Both the position numbers and the translations under genes were made by a program. The notes below the pieces were generated by a model, which saw nothing but the letters and a program-made list of their open reading frames with translations, searched no databases and was not told the origin of the DNA. Positions 8,951 to 19,400 of a DNA stretch of 64,000 bases are shown in pieces. The number at the start of each line of letters is the position of its first letter. The stretch's first letter is position 1. This stretch comes from Kalmanozyma brasiliensis GHG001 (lineage: Eukaryota > Basidiomycota > Ustilaginomycetes > Ustilaginales). Where the stretch lies: the NCBI RefSeq assembly GCF_000497045.1, contig NW_015961990.1:434001-498000 (forward strand), given 5' to 3'.

Positions 8951-11661
8951 CTAAGCGTTCGAGGCGACGCTCTTCTGCTGCACCGTGGTGCTGAGCACCT
9001 CCATGGCGTACCTGAGTTTGGCCACCAGTCCTCTGACTTTGCGTCTCTCCATCGGCCTGGTCTTGTAGCACCTCTCGCCGTCATTGTCGACGTTGAAGCG
9101 TCTCCTCTCGTCCTCTTCCGCCTCTCTCTTGGAGCGATCGGTGCAAGCGATGGACACAAACTCCTCGAGCGTCCAACTGGTCATCCTCGGCACTCCGCCG
9201 GTTCGATCCAGCGGTTCGATCACACTCACCACCTGCGCCCCTTGGGTCAGCAGCAGCTTGGTGTGATCGTAAAAATTGAGTTGGACCGTTCCGTTGGAAA
9301 GGCGGAAGACGATGGCGTCCTTGGTCTTGTACCACTTGTGGACGAAGGTCATGCCTGTGGTCCTGTCGGTGTCTTGCCAAGTGAGCGGGGAGTCGGCGCC
9401 GTAGAGACGGTCCATGATCTCCTTTTCGAAGTACTTCATCACGCGGACTCTCGAGGTGAGTTCCGTGGGGACCGAACCAGGGGCGTCGAGGGTGGGGAGG
9501 GAGAAATTATCCCGCTTCAACTGGTCCGTTTTGCCCGCAGATTTGGGGGTGCGAATGGTGCTGATGTAGTCAACACAGCTCTTGGCGGACGAGAGAACCA
9601 TACTGGTGGAATCGCGGAAGTAGACGCCGACACTACCGTCGCTGAGGGCATACCCCAGACCGTAGCGCTCGGAATGGTCGAGCCAGCTGATGAGGAAGAC
9701 GCGCGGGTTGTCAGGTACCACCCGTGTGCCGTTCAGCTCGCACGCCTTTTCGACAAATCGGATCGATTCGGCCGACGAGCTGGGTGGAGCGGCGTAAAGG
9801 GTGTTGGCGTCGACGCAAGCGAGAGCCGATTCGAGGTGGGCGATGATGATCTCGATCGAGGTTTTCGTCTTTCGAACACCGGGGGCGAGGGCGGTGGATG
9901 AGCCGATAGAGGCCAGCGTCGCACGCGAGCTCGAGGCGTATTGGTCGTTGAGCGACGTCGTCGACAGGGGTCTCGTCAAACCCCCCGTCGACGGAGTGAC
10001 CAATCTCGGCTTGTCTTGCGTCCCACCTGCATTGACACCCCTCGAGTAACCGCGACCGAACTCCGCTCTCGCCGCAGGAGCGGGCGCCGCCATGGGGGCC
10101 GCGTTCTCCTTGTCCCCTGCACTCCTCAAGGTAAGACCGCTTAGCTGCTTGGCCAAGCTATTCGCCGCGCCCCTGGCAAAGCTCTGCGCCGGTGCAGCAG
10201 GTGCCTTGATCAGTGGCTGTCTTCCGGCCTTGAGCAGAGCAGAGATGGGCGATTCGGGCGAAATTGCACGCTGCGCTTCGCGATCCATCTTCTCCCTTCG
10301 CTCCTCGGCCTGTTCCGCCTGTTCGAGCTCGCTTCTTGCATCGACAACCACCTCGATCGGCTCCTGTTGGGCATCGGCGTAGTCCGCGGCGGGCGAGTCT
10401 TCCAACAGATCGTCCGCGCGGTCGTCCCAGCACGCCTGACGCTTGAGCAGTTCGAGATTGCGTGCGCTTTCGCGCGCCGTGATGGGCGGCAGGAAGGGCG
10501 TCGTTTCGATCGCCGTCTCGGGGATACTCGCGGGTATGGGACCGGAAGAGAACCACGCATGGTTCATGATCTGTACCAACGTCGGTCGTTGCGCCGGATT
10601 GTGCGTCAGGATTCGTGTGATGAGATCCACCGCCTCCGCACTGAGTCCAGCGTTGACCGGGATCTCGTAGGCGTTTTGACGAATTCGTTCGTAGATCTCG
10701 TCCACCTTGGGCGTCTGGAATGGCGGTTTCCCCACCAGGAGCGTATACAGGATGACTCCAACCGACCAAATGTCCACCTCGAAACTGTGTCCCTGTCCCT
10801 GATCGTACAGGATCTCGGGTGCGATGTAGTTCGGTGTACCGCACACGGTCTTCTTCCTCTCTTCTGGATGCTTCAGTAATGCAGCCAGACCAAAATCCCC
10901 GAGCTTGACATGCATATGCTCATCGAGGAAGATGTTACCCAGCTTGAGATCGCGATGGATAATGCTGTTCGCATGCAGGTTCTGCGTCCCCGCCAAGATC
11001 TGCACCATGAGGTATCGCGCTTCCGGCTCGGTATACGGCCCGCGTTTCTTGACGATATCGTTCAACGACCCGTTCCGGCACAGCTCCAGTCGGAAGTAGA
11101 CGTTGGTATCGTCCTCGAAACAGTCTTCGAACTTGACGACGTGGATGTGGTCGACGGATTTGTGGATCATGATCTCGGCGAGGATCTTTTGGCGATTCTT
11201 GCGCGATTTGGCAATGGCGGATTTGGCGATGACTTTGAAGGCTTTGCGTCGACCTTCTGGATCGACGGCCATGTAGACGCGTGCAAATCCTCCCTGTAGC
11301 GTTACATCCAGAATGAGATAGATCAGCGATTGTAATAGGAGGAAATGGGTGGGGGTGAAGGGGAACTTACCTGACCCAGCAGATCACCACGCTTGAAAGC
11401 TCGTCCTTCCGAGTCGATGATGACTTTCGGCGGCGGTGGCAACGCCGGTTTCTTGGATGAGGATTTGGAGGGGGCAGCGGCTGCGTTTGTGGTGCCGGGA
11501 GCGGCGCCGGTGGCTGGTTGTTTGGAGGCGATGGTCGAGGCGGGTCGGGGACGTGGTGGGAGTGAAGATGCGGTGGGAGCGCCGGCGGTGCGAGCAAAGC
11601 CAGGGTGAGCTGGAAGCTGATGGGCTAGAGAGGAGGGCCCTGTCGACATTGTGGACGCCAT
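8951..11661 (-). CDS. CDC5: Polo-like kinase (Plk1/Cdc5/Plo1)
   Basis: Two exons on the minus strand, 11371-11661 and 8951-11293, give 877 residues. The 77-nt intron (GTAAGT...CAG, phase 0) falls inside the glycine loop, between L-L-G-Q and G-G-F-A-R-V, so neither ORF alone has a complete kinase domain. Key residues are catalytic Lys117, H-R-D Asp212, D-F-G Asp230 and activation-loop Thr246 (K-K-T-V-C-G-T-P). The C terminus carries two polo boxes. Trp634 in box 1 and the His774-x-Lys776 pair in box 2 correspond to the phosphopeptide-binding residues of human Plk1 (Trp414, His538, Lys540). The linker is long and poorly conserved. The family drives mitotic entry, spindle pole function and cytokinesis. 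Met5 (11649) is an alternative start. The gene is convergent with the BTB gene. Confidence 0.95.
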
Positions 11662-12960
11662 GGTGAAGGCGAAGCTTGACCAGCTGCTGCCGGTTCTGGA
11701 CGATGGGGAGGTGTTGTGCTGAAGGTGCTGCTAAGAGATACGTTGAAAGCTGACTGTTGGGTATAGTGCTGTATCGTTAGCCTGTCTTGCGATTCTTCCG
11801 AGATGATGGTGTGTGCTGACGAAAGATACTGGTGCTGATTGCTTTGGTGATGGTGGACAATGACCTCGCCAGTCAAGGTCTGTGAAGCAGCGTCTACACT
11901 TGCCTCCTTGATGTACGATGAGCAAGAATTGAGCGCAGCAGTGATGCTTGGGTGAAGAAGGTAGGAAAGCGAAGGTCGAAGATGATGAAGAGCAAAAGGA
12001 AAAGCACAAAGTAGAAAGCGGAGAGCTGTTGTGTTCAAGCAAGAGCTACTGCAGTCCTGCTGGACGTTGTGGTCGAGGTTCAGGGTAAATACCGTCACTG
12101 CACGGAAAGGCGAAAAGGATTCTTTCCGTCGACTCGGTTGCGTCAGGGTTAGAAGGTCTTGCCTGTGCGATCGTTAAGCGGCGCTGTGCGGACGGAAGGT
12201 GCCTTGCGTCGAACGGGGGAGGCTGAAAATCATGCAAGCTCCTGCATCCGCTCGACCGGGCTTGCGTAGAGCTGGCAAGGCGGATGCACAAGAGTAGAAG
12301 CCAACCCAACATGCTTCATTTCGCCCGCCTTGGCTCAATCCTACGCTGCATCTTTACTCAAATTGACTTGTGGTTGTCAGCCATCGCCGCCATCGTCTCG
12401 AACCACCAAGCTTGCTCTCACACCGTCCGAGCCGGATGATCGAGTACGGTGACGAAGGCAAAGCTGGCTGCAGTCAAGGCTGTCCTACCGAGCTGTCATG
12501 TTGCTGTCAAAAAGTGAATTTCGGGCAGAGGCAGGGTGTTGTCACAACAGCGCACAGCAGCGACGCGCCTTGGCTCAAACTAAGCCATCACGTGCAAAAT
12601 AAACCCCGTTTTGGGCTCGAAAAAACACAGGCTCTTGAAAAAAGAAACCTCGATCTGACAACTTTTGCAAAAAATCGAGCTCCACCTCCACCCGCCGGAT
12701 GCCGCGGTATGATCGCGGGGTCTGCCTGCTCCGTGGAGGTCGCTTATGCCTCGAAACCGTTTGCTTCATGAGCAAGGTCAGACTGCGCTGTAATCTCAAG
12801 CTCTTCTGCCGGGACTTGTCTTTATCGCAGCTTTCCTTGCTCAGCCCTGCCAGCTGCATCACGGGTATAAGTACCAGCCGCTCCACGGTGCTCATCTCTT
12901 CCTCCCTTCTCCCCAAAGCCAATACATTCACGCTTCTCCTCCTTAAACACCATCACCACT
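11662..12960. promoter_or_regulatory. Divergent promoter region, Polo kinase/aldo-keto reductase
   Basis: These 1.3 kb separate two divergent genes. The first 400 bases next to the kinase are probably its leader and core promoter. A T-rich/A-rich patch lies at ~12600-12680. None of the ORFs here looks like a real protein, and no RNA gene was recognised. Confidence 0.4.
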
Positions 12961-14067
12961 ATGGCGCCCATCCCAACCATCCCGCTTGGCGGCAGCGCAT
13001 CCTCCATCGCCGTCGGCCGCGTCGCCTTTGGCTGCATGGGCATGTCGTGGTGCGACCCCTCGCAGGCTACCCCCGACTCGCAAGCCTTCGAGACCATCCG
13101 CACTGCCGTCGATTCCGGCTCCAACTTCCTCAACACGGGCGCATTCTACGGCCCCCAGTCGGACCCGTATGCCAACCTCAAGCTCCTCCGCCGATTCTAC
13201 GAGGCTCATCCGGAGTACAAGGCCAAGACGGTCCTCTCTGTCAAAGGCGGCATGTCGATCTCCGGTTACAAAGAGAAGGGGATGGGCGGGTTGCAGCCGG
13301 ACTCCTCCGTTGAAGGGTTGGAGGCGGATCTGAAGGGAATTCGCGAGCAGTTGGGCACGGACCAGGGTGGTAAGGAGATCGATGTCTACGAGATGGCTCG
13401 TCGCGATCCGCGTTCCAGCGTGAAGCAGATCATGTACAACATGCTTGCCTTGTCCAGCGAGACGTACACGGATGAGAACGGCAAGCAGGTCAAAGGCAAA
13501 GGGCTCTTCGGTCACATCTCGCTGTCCGAGCTCGGACTGGAGAGCATCAAAGAGGCGGTGAGCGTCGCACCCATCGCATGCGTCGAGCTGGAGGTCAGCC
13601 CTTGGGAACTCGACGCTTTCAACCTCGGCATTGTGGACTACTGCGCGGAGCAGAAGATTCCTATCCTCGCCTACTCGCCGACCGGCAAGGGCATCTTGAG
13701 CGGTAACATCCAAAAACCCGAGGATCTGCCCGAGAACGATATTCGTCGCCACATGGATCGACTCAACGGCGAGAACCTAGCCAAGAACCTCGAGCTCGCG
13801 AACGAGTTCAAGACGCTTGCCGCACAGCATCAGCCCGAAGTGACACCCACACAGCTGGGTCTGGCCTGGTTGATCAAGAGCAGCGACGTGCTGGTGCCTC
13901 TGCCCGGAACGTCCAAGGCTGCTAGGGCCAAGGAGAACGCCGATGCGGCCAACATCGAGTTGGATGCGCAGACGATGAAGAAGTTGGACGACAAGGTGAA
14001 GCAGTTCAAGACGGCCGGTGGGAGGTACAATAAGGCTGCCAGGGACCATTTGGCTCTGTGGGGTTGA
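12961..14067 (+). CDS. Aldo-keto reductase, pyridoxal reductase-like (AKR8 type)
   Basis: The 368-residue product has the aldo-keto reductase (beta/alpha)8 pattern and NADPH-site motifs (V-P-L-P-G-T-S-K near residue 318). It is closest in layout to the yeast pyridoxal reductase group, which reduces pyridoxal to pyridoxine with NADPH. Of the usual catalytic tetrad, Tyr63 and Lys95 are present. The usual Asp of F-D-T-A-x-x-Y-G is Asn58, and the usual active-site His of the L-H-R-x-D-P motif is Ala146 (E-M-A-R-R-D-P). Loss of that His is, as I recall, shared with pyridoxal-reductase relatives. The substrate remains an inference. Single exon, cytosolic; the start is the first Met with a pyrimidine-rich leader before it. 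Confidence 0.85.
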   Translation: MAPIPTIPLGGSASSIAVGRVAFGCMGMSWCDPSQATPDSQAFETIRTAVDSGSNFLNTGAFYGPQSDPYANLKLLRRFYEAHPEYKAKTVLSVKGGMSISGYKEKGMGGLQPDSSVEGLEADLKGIREQLGTDQGGKEIDVYEMARRDPRSSVKQIMYNMLALSSETYTDENGKQVKGKGLFGHISLSELGLESIKEAVSVAPIACVELEVSPWELDAFNLGIVDYCAEQKIPILAYSPTGKGILSGNIQKPEDLPENDIRRHMDRLNGENLAKNLELANEFKTLAAQHQPEVTPTQLGLAWLIKSSDVLVPLPGTSKAARAKENADAANIELDAQTMKKLDDKVKQFKTAGGRYNKAARDHLALWG

Positions 14068-14249
14068 GGCGAGAGCTTTGTAGATTTAATTGACCTCAAT
14101 TTTGAGCGGCATTTCTGATTTTCTTTGTATCAATATTTCACTGCGACGACTTCGCGGAACCCGGCGTGTTGAATCTTCCCCTTGAACCCTTGACGACCTC
14201 CTCCCTGCACCACCATCTCTCGCCGCGCCTTGTTCCCTCTACCGTCACA

Positions 14250-14709
14250 ATGAGCGCCTCGTCCTCAACCATATACGTCGGCAACCTCCCCCCGTCCCTG
14301 GACGAATCCTCCCTCGCCTCCTACTTCCACCCTTTTGGCGACATTGTCTCCATCTCGGTGCCCTCCACCTCGACCCCGGCGGGCAAGCGCAACAAGGGCT
14401 TTGGATTCATCACCTTCTCCACGCCCGACGACGCGCTGGATGCGTTGGACAACATGAACCTCAACGCGATCGAGGGGCGCACGATTCAGGTCAACTTGGC
14501 CGATCCGAGCAAGGTCAAGGAAAGCAGCGGAGGAGGGAGAAGTGGGAGGGCCGTTTGGGATGATGAGGTGAGTAACTTGATTGTGGACCCATACGGACGG
14601 GTCATTGTACTGACAAAGCTTTTCATTCATGACGATTCTCCAGGAGTGGATCAAGCAGCACGCTGTCGACGCAGGACCGCAATCGGACCAAGCGCAAACA
14701 TCGCCATGA
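14250..14709 (+). CDS. Small RRM protein related to cyclophilin E/CYP33 RRM
   Basis: Two exons, 14250-14567 and 14644-14709, encode 127 residues. The 76-nt intron begins GTGAGT and ends TCTCCAG, phase 0. The product is one RNA-recognition motif, with RNP2 I-Y-V-G-N-L near residue 8 and RNP1 K-G-F-G-F-I-T-F near residue 50. A short tail (A-V-W-D-D-E, then E-W-I-K-Q-H across the splice junction) resembles the stretch after the RRM in cyclophilin E (PPIE/CYP33). No cyclophilin domain follows: the stop at 14707-14709 comes 21 codons into exon 2. It is probably a nuclear RNA-binding or spliceosome-associated protein. The unspliced frame runs to 14765 and should not be used. The 3' end is only 14 bases from the stop codon of the convergent neighbour. 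Confidence 0.85.
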
Positions 14710-14723
14710 TCCGCATCTCACTG

Positions 14724-15574
14724 TTATCGTTCGATCTCGGCTACGCGGCCCGCCGAGACAAATAGCAAGATCCACCTCATTTGACGCCATGACCACCGTT
14801 CGATCGCGTCACCCCCTTTGTGTGGAAACCGCCCAGCATACCGTTTCGCCGCGACGCCAAGTAGCACCTTTTCGGCCTGCAGCGTCTCCCTGGCGTCTAA
14901 CCAGCGTTCGTTCTCCTCCGCGCTCAGTCGGTGCGTCCAGCGCTGTGCCCCCGCGGCGTTGTCGTCGATCAGCTCGAGCAGCTCCGTGAGCTTGGCTTCC
15001 AACTTCGAGAGCGGGGCGCGATGTTGTGCGGCAACATTCTCCGGATGGAGCGGGGTGCGGATCTCCCTTCGCGAGCGCGAGGAGAGCTCTTCGAGCAGCG
15101 CGAGGAATGAGCCTGTTCCGCGCGCCACGACGATGCGCCCAGAAACGTCAACAAGATCGTCAGCAGCGGTTTTCTAGAGCGAGGAGAAGAAGAGGAAGGG
15201 AAAAAGAAGGGAAANNNNNNNNNNNNNNNNNNNNNNNNNNNNNNCGTCACTCGCCGCATGCGATGCAGCACAGCGTCGACAGCGTCCCCAGCATGCGGCC
15301 CAATGTACGCCTCATGCGCATTGACCAGGCGCGGATAGTCGCGCATCGCCTGGCTCAACCGGGCCGTGCCGCGTGGGGAAGAGACGGGGGCGTAGATGGG
15401 CGGTTCGACGGAGTACAGCGCCAGAGGCGAGGTGAGGGAGTGGTAGAGGTGCTCGTAGTGCGTGTGTGCGCGGTCCAGGGGCAGAGGTGCCGGGCGAGGC
15501 GGTGGTGGTGCCCGGACGACGAACGGGAGGGTAAGGAGGAGGTAGAGAAGGGCGAGGAGGTGGAGATGAGGCAT
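14724..15574 (-). CDS. Unrecognised secreted or membrane-anchored protein, 257 aa
   Basis: Two exons on the minus strand, 15251-15574 and 14724-15173, give 257 residues. The intron (15174-15250, 77 positions including 30 N) starts GTGACG and ends TCTCTAG, phase 0. Its length matches neighbouring introns, so the N run is probably close to its true size. The protein starts with a Leu-rich signal peptide or anchor (M-P-H-L-H-L-L, ending about residue 22) and a Pro-rich segment. A helical, charged remainder follows with a Leu-rich stretch (L-E-A-K-L-T-E-L-L-E-L-I) and a W-S-W-R-Q-M-R-W patch near the C terminus. I do not recognise the family. Reading straight through the gap puts exon 2 in the wrong frame. 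Confidence 0.65.
15215..15244. other. Assembly gap (30 N)
   Basis: Thirty consecutive N lie inside the predicted intron of the gene above. The flank is a purine-rich GGGAAAAAGAAGG tract, a likely cause of the break. Confidence 0.99.
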
Positions 15575-16407
15575 CTTTACGAGGCTGGCCGATGACGACG
15601 GTGGATCGATGTGGCGACATACCACCCGGCAAGAGCAACCTCGGACTTTATAGCCTCGAGAAGACAGCGATGACACACGTCTGCTGACCTTCGTCCGATC
15701 CTGACGTTTCTGCCTCGGTCCAGCCTCGCTTTCGTCATGGCCCAAATGAGGTGGTCGCAACCGGTTTGTCGGGCGTCGTGCTTCAATTCTCATATCGGGT
15801 TACTAGGTCAGCCCTTATAATCAAGCACACCTTCGTCTGTGGCGGCGCCGGTCGAATGAGCCAAGGTGATTGCGTTGTCAGGAACGGAAAGCCGTTGTAA
15901 CAGTTGAGGTCAACGAGTGTGTGAAGCGTCCGACTGCTTCGCGTAGTATGCGCTCTCGATAGGCGCAACGGGTGTCAACACGGGTGTGGGCGCTTAAGGC
16001 GATCGCGTCTAAGACGGGTGCTCGCCGTGGTAGCCATGAACGCACGAAGGACTGTGTGTCGTCGCAAGGGGCGGACCGAGTTGGCCCCCCTGCCCGTCGT
16101 GCACAACTCAAGCAGTGGCTTGAGTTTGTTGGTGTTTTGGACAACATGACGCCCTCAGAGCAGGACGACGGGCGCCATCGAACAACCAGCCCACAATCCC
16201 TCTTCTCAGTCCCAGATTCCCCAAGCTTCGCACGCCATGGCTGCACCTTCTGTCCGTCGCCAAGCAGCCCAACACTTCTCTGCAAACGTCAACTCCTCTC
16301 CCGCACAACATCACACACGCGAGAGCTTGGAAACGAGTGTAACAAATGCAATGGATACTACAGAAAACAGGGAGTTGTGCAGGTCCGTACGGGAGCGAGA
16401 AATGGAT
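15575..16407. other. Intergenic region
   Basis: These 833 bases hold the promoter of the 257-aa gene and the 3' side of the flippase gene. ORFs on both strands are short and without recognisable features. Confidence 0.4.
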
Positions 16408-19400
16408 TTAAAGGGCCATGAACTTGGACGCGTCGGAGGGGGCGCGGTCGTGGGCGTCAGCGGTGTGCCAAGATCCTTGGGAGGCGGAGGAGAGGTCCTG
16501 TGCGTGGCCGCCTCTCGCTGGTCTCGGTGAAAGACTCTGTTGGGACGTCGATTGGGTCATGCCCGACGAGTCGTATCGCGAGGGGGGCGAGGGCGTCTTG
16601 AAGCGGTCGTGGTAGCGCGCGGCGGCGGTCTTGGTCGGGGTCGTGGGATTCGACGTCGAGTGATCCGACAGCGGATCTGTCGGTGCTGCTTGGTAGGATC
16701 GCGCGCCCGTGTGCGTTGCACCGGACCCGTAGCTCGAATTCGATACGGATCGAGAGCCGGGAGGAGCGTACCCGTTGCCTGCTGCAGCAGGATATGGGTT
16801 GACGCCGGTGTCGTACTCGGCGCCAAACTCATCGTCAAAGGCGCGATTGAAGCTGTCCGTCGAGGGCTGCTTCATCAGCATCGGATGCCCTGCACCCAGA
16901 CCGGCTCGGTTCTGGTTGGGGTCCTCAACACGAATCGCCGGCAAATCGGGTCGTGGCGTCTTGTCAGGATCCACATTGCCGTGGCGGTAGTCTTGGACGG
17001 CCTGTGGGCTCATCCCGCCACCACTCATGGGGATCGCTTCCGGATCGTAGAACGACAGACCAGAGACGATGCCGTTGGTGCGGTCATAAGCCGGGTTAGG
17101 ACTGTAGGGGGAAGGCTGGGGCGACTTCTTCTGACCATAGCCGCCAGCATTGTGTCGGGCGTACTGGTCTTGGTAGTCACCCATGTGCAGCGGATCGGCC
17201 GAGGTGTCCGACCTGTCGTCTTCCTCGCCCACAGCCGACAGGTTGAAGCGTTGCTGATGGCGCTGGCGTTCCGTTGATCGTTTGGCGCTGAGGAAGAGAT
17301 TGTTCTGACCTTCAAGATCGCGATCTTTACCGCCTCCATACGAATCATCCGGGTGCGGGGCAGTCTCGTTATAGATATCGCGCTTCGCCGCGGCAGCGGC
17401 TCGTCTTGCTCTCTTTTTATTCTGGTGAGCGATTCCGAGCTGGTCCTTGAGATCGCCGTGCGTCCAGGCCTCGCGTACAATGTCGTGTTCGTTGGGACGG
17501 AAGGCACATCGCCAAGCGCGAGCGAAGAAGCGTGGCAACAACGAGACCACCGTGATGAGCAGGATGATGACCCAGAAGTTGACCGTCTGCACCAGCCAAA
17601 AGCCGACATCCTGGAAGGTGAAGACGGGGAAGGCCGAATAGACCAGGGTCCATACATAGACGCTAAGCAGCGAGATGATCTCCACCGCCCAAAAGATGCC
17701 CGTCCAGTGTTTGGCAATGATACCAGCGTACAGATTGGCTGTTGTCACCGCACCTGCAGCGATGGTAGTACCAAACATGCTGAGACCGTCCATCTCTTGG
17801 CCATGGGGCCCGATCATGGGACCGTAAGTGAAGAACCACCACGGAATGAAGTAGCAGACCGCGCCTTGGAAGGCGGCATCGAGCATGCTCATGTAGAACA
17901 GGAACTTCGTGTACTCGGCGCCCTTGATGCCTCGTTGATACGTCTGCGGAAACGCCAGTAGCGCTTTGATGTTGACCACCTGGTCGAGAGCGCCGATGAC
18001 AATGACGCAGAGCGAGCTGAACACGAGGTTGTACAGCAAGATGTAGGTATAGTCGAAGATGTAGGAGCCCGAAAAGTCCGAGTGGATCTGGTAGAAGAAG
18101 AGGATCGAGGTCCAGATGATATTCTTGTAGAAGAACACCTTGTGCAGGTCCGAGATACGGTGGTAGCACAACTGACCATGGACCAGCAGCAGTCGAGTCA
18201 AGAATCGGAACTGACCGATGGCGTAGTCAGCACTCATCGATGCTTGGGCACCCTCAAGACCGGCGATACCGACACCGCAATGCGCCTCTTGAATCATGGC
18301 AACGTCGTTGGCACCGTCGCCGATGGCGAGCGTCATAGCGTTCTTTCCGTCCTTGACCAGCTTGACCGTGAGTGCCTTCTGAGCTGGCGAGACACGACAG
18401 CAGACCACCGCTTCACACTGCGTAGTCAGGGCGAGGAAGAGCGGACGCAGGTTTGAGTCGAGCGCATAACGGAGCGTCTCGCCATCGATGACTACGGCGA
18501 AGCCATCCTTGGGAGCTTGCTCGGTCCGCTCGACAGTGAGGCGGTTCGAGCGCCCCTTGCCGCCCTTGCGCTTCGGTGGCTCCTCGACCACGACGAGTCT
18601 GCCCGCTGCCGCGATCTTGTTGCAGGCTGCCTCCAGCTGAGCTCGCGTGCCTGTCTCGTGATCGGCTGAAATGATCATGATCTCCATGTCCGAAGTCAGC
18701 AGGTTGCAGCTGAAGCCAATCTCGATCGCGGTCTGCAACTTGTCGCCCGTGAGAATCCAGAGCTTGATGCCGGCTTTGTGAAGAGTCTCGATCGCCTCGG
18801 GCACACCGACCTGCAGCTTGTCTTCGAGTGCGGTGGCACCAAGCAAGGTGAGATTGACCTCGATCTTTTCGTTAGCCTCGTCAATGGCGTCATCGCGGTC
18901 AGTGAGACTGGCGCTGGCCTCATCGTGAATACGTGCCCACTCCAAGTACTCCTTCTCTTCCAGGTAGCGGTAGGCGATGCAAAGCGTTCGAAGCCCGGCG
19001 TTGGCAAATGCCTCGAGATCGTTGAAGGTCTGTTGCTTAAGCTCTTCGGGATGATCGGCACGGAGTCGCTGGTAGATGACCGAATCGGCACCCTTGGTGA
19101 TCATGAGGATGCGTCCGTCGGCTTCACGCACAATGACTGACATCCTCTTTCGAGTGCTGTTGAATTCGAGCACCTTGAGCGGCGTGCACTGCTCTGGCTG
19201 ACCAAGCACCTCGATGTCGACCGTGTTGTTGTTCTTCGCAATGAAGACGGCACCAGCGTCGCGAGCAGCTGCAACGAGGGCGGCCTCGTCCGGCGACTCG
19301 GCTTTGTATTCGACCGTGAACGGATCGTTCCCATCCGGTCGATCTGCGAGCGCGGTGTGGCAAAGAGCGAGGGCTCGGAAGAAAGTGACGATATTTTTGC

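Noticed and set aside
8906..9901. 331-codon ORF antisense to the Polo kinase
   Set aside because: It overlaps conserved polo-box coding sequence and has no recognisable features.
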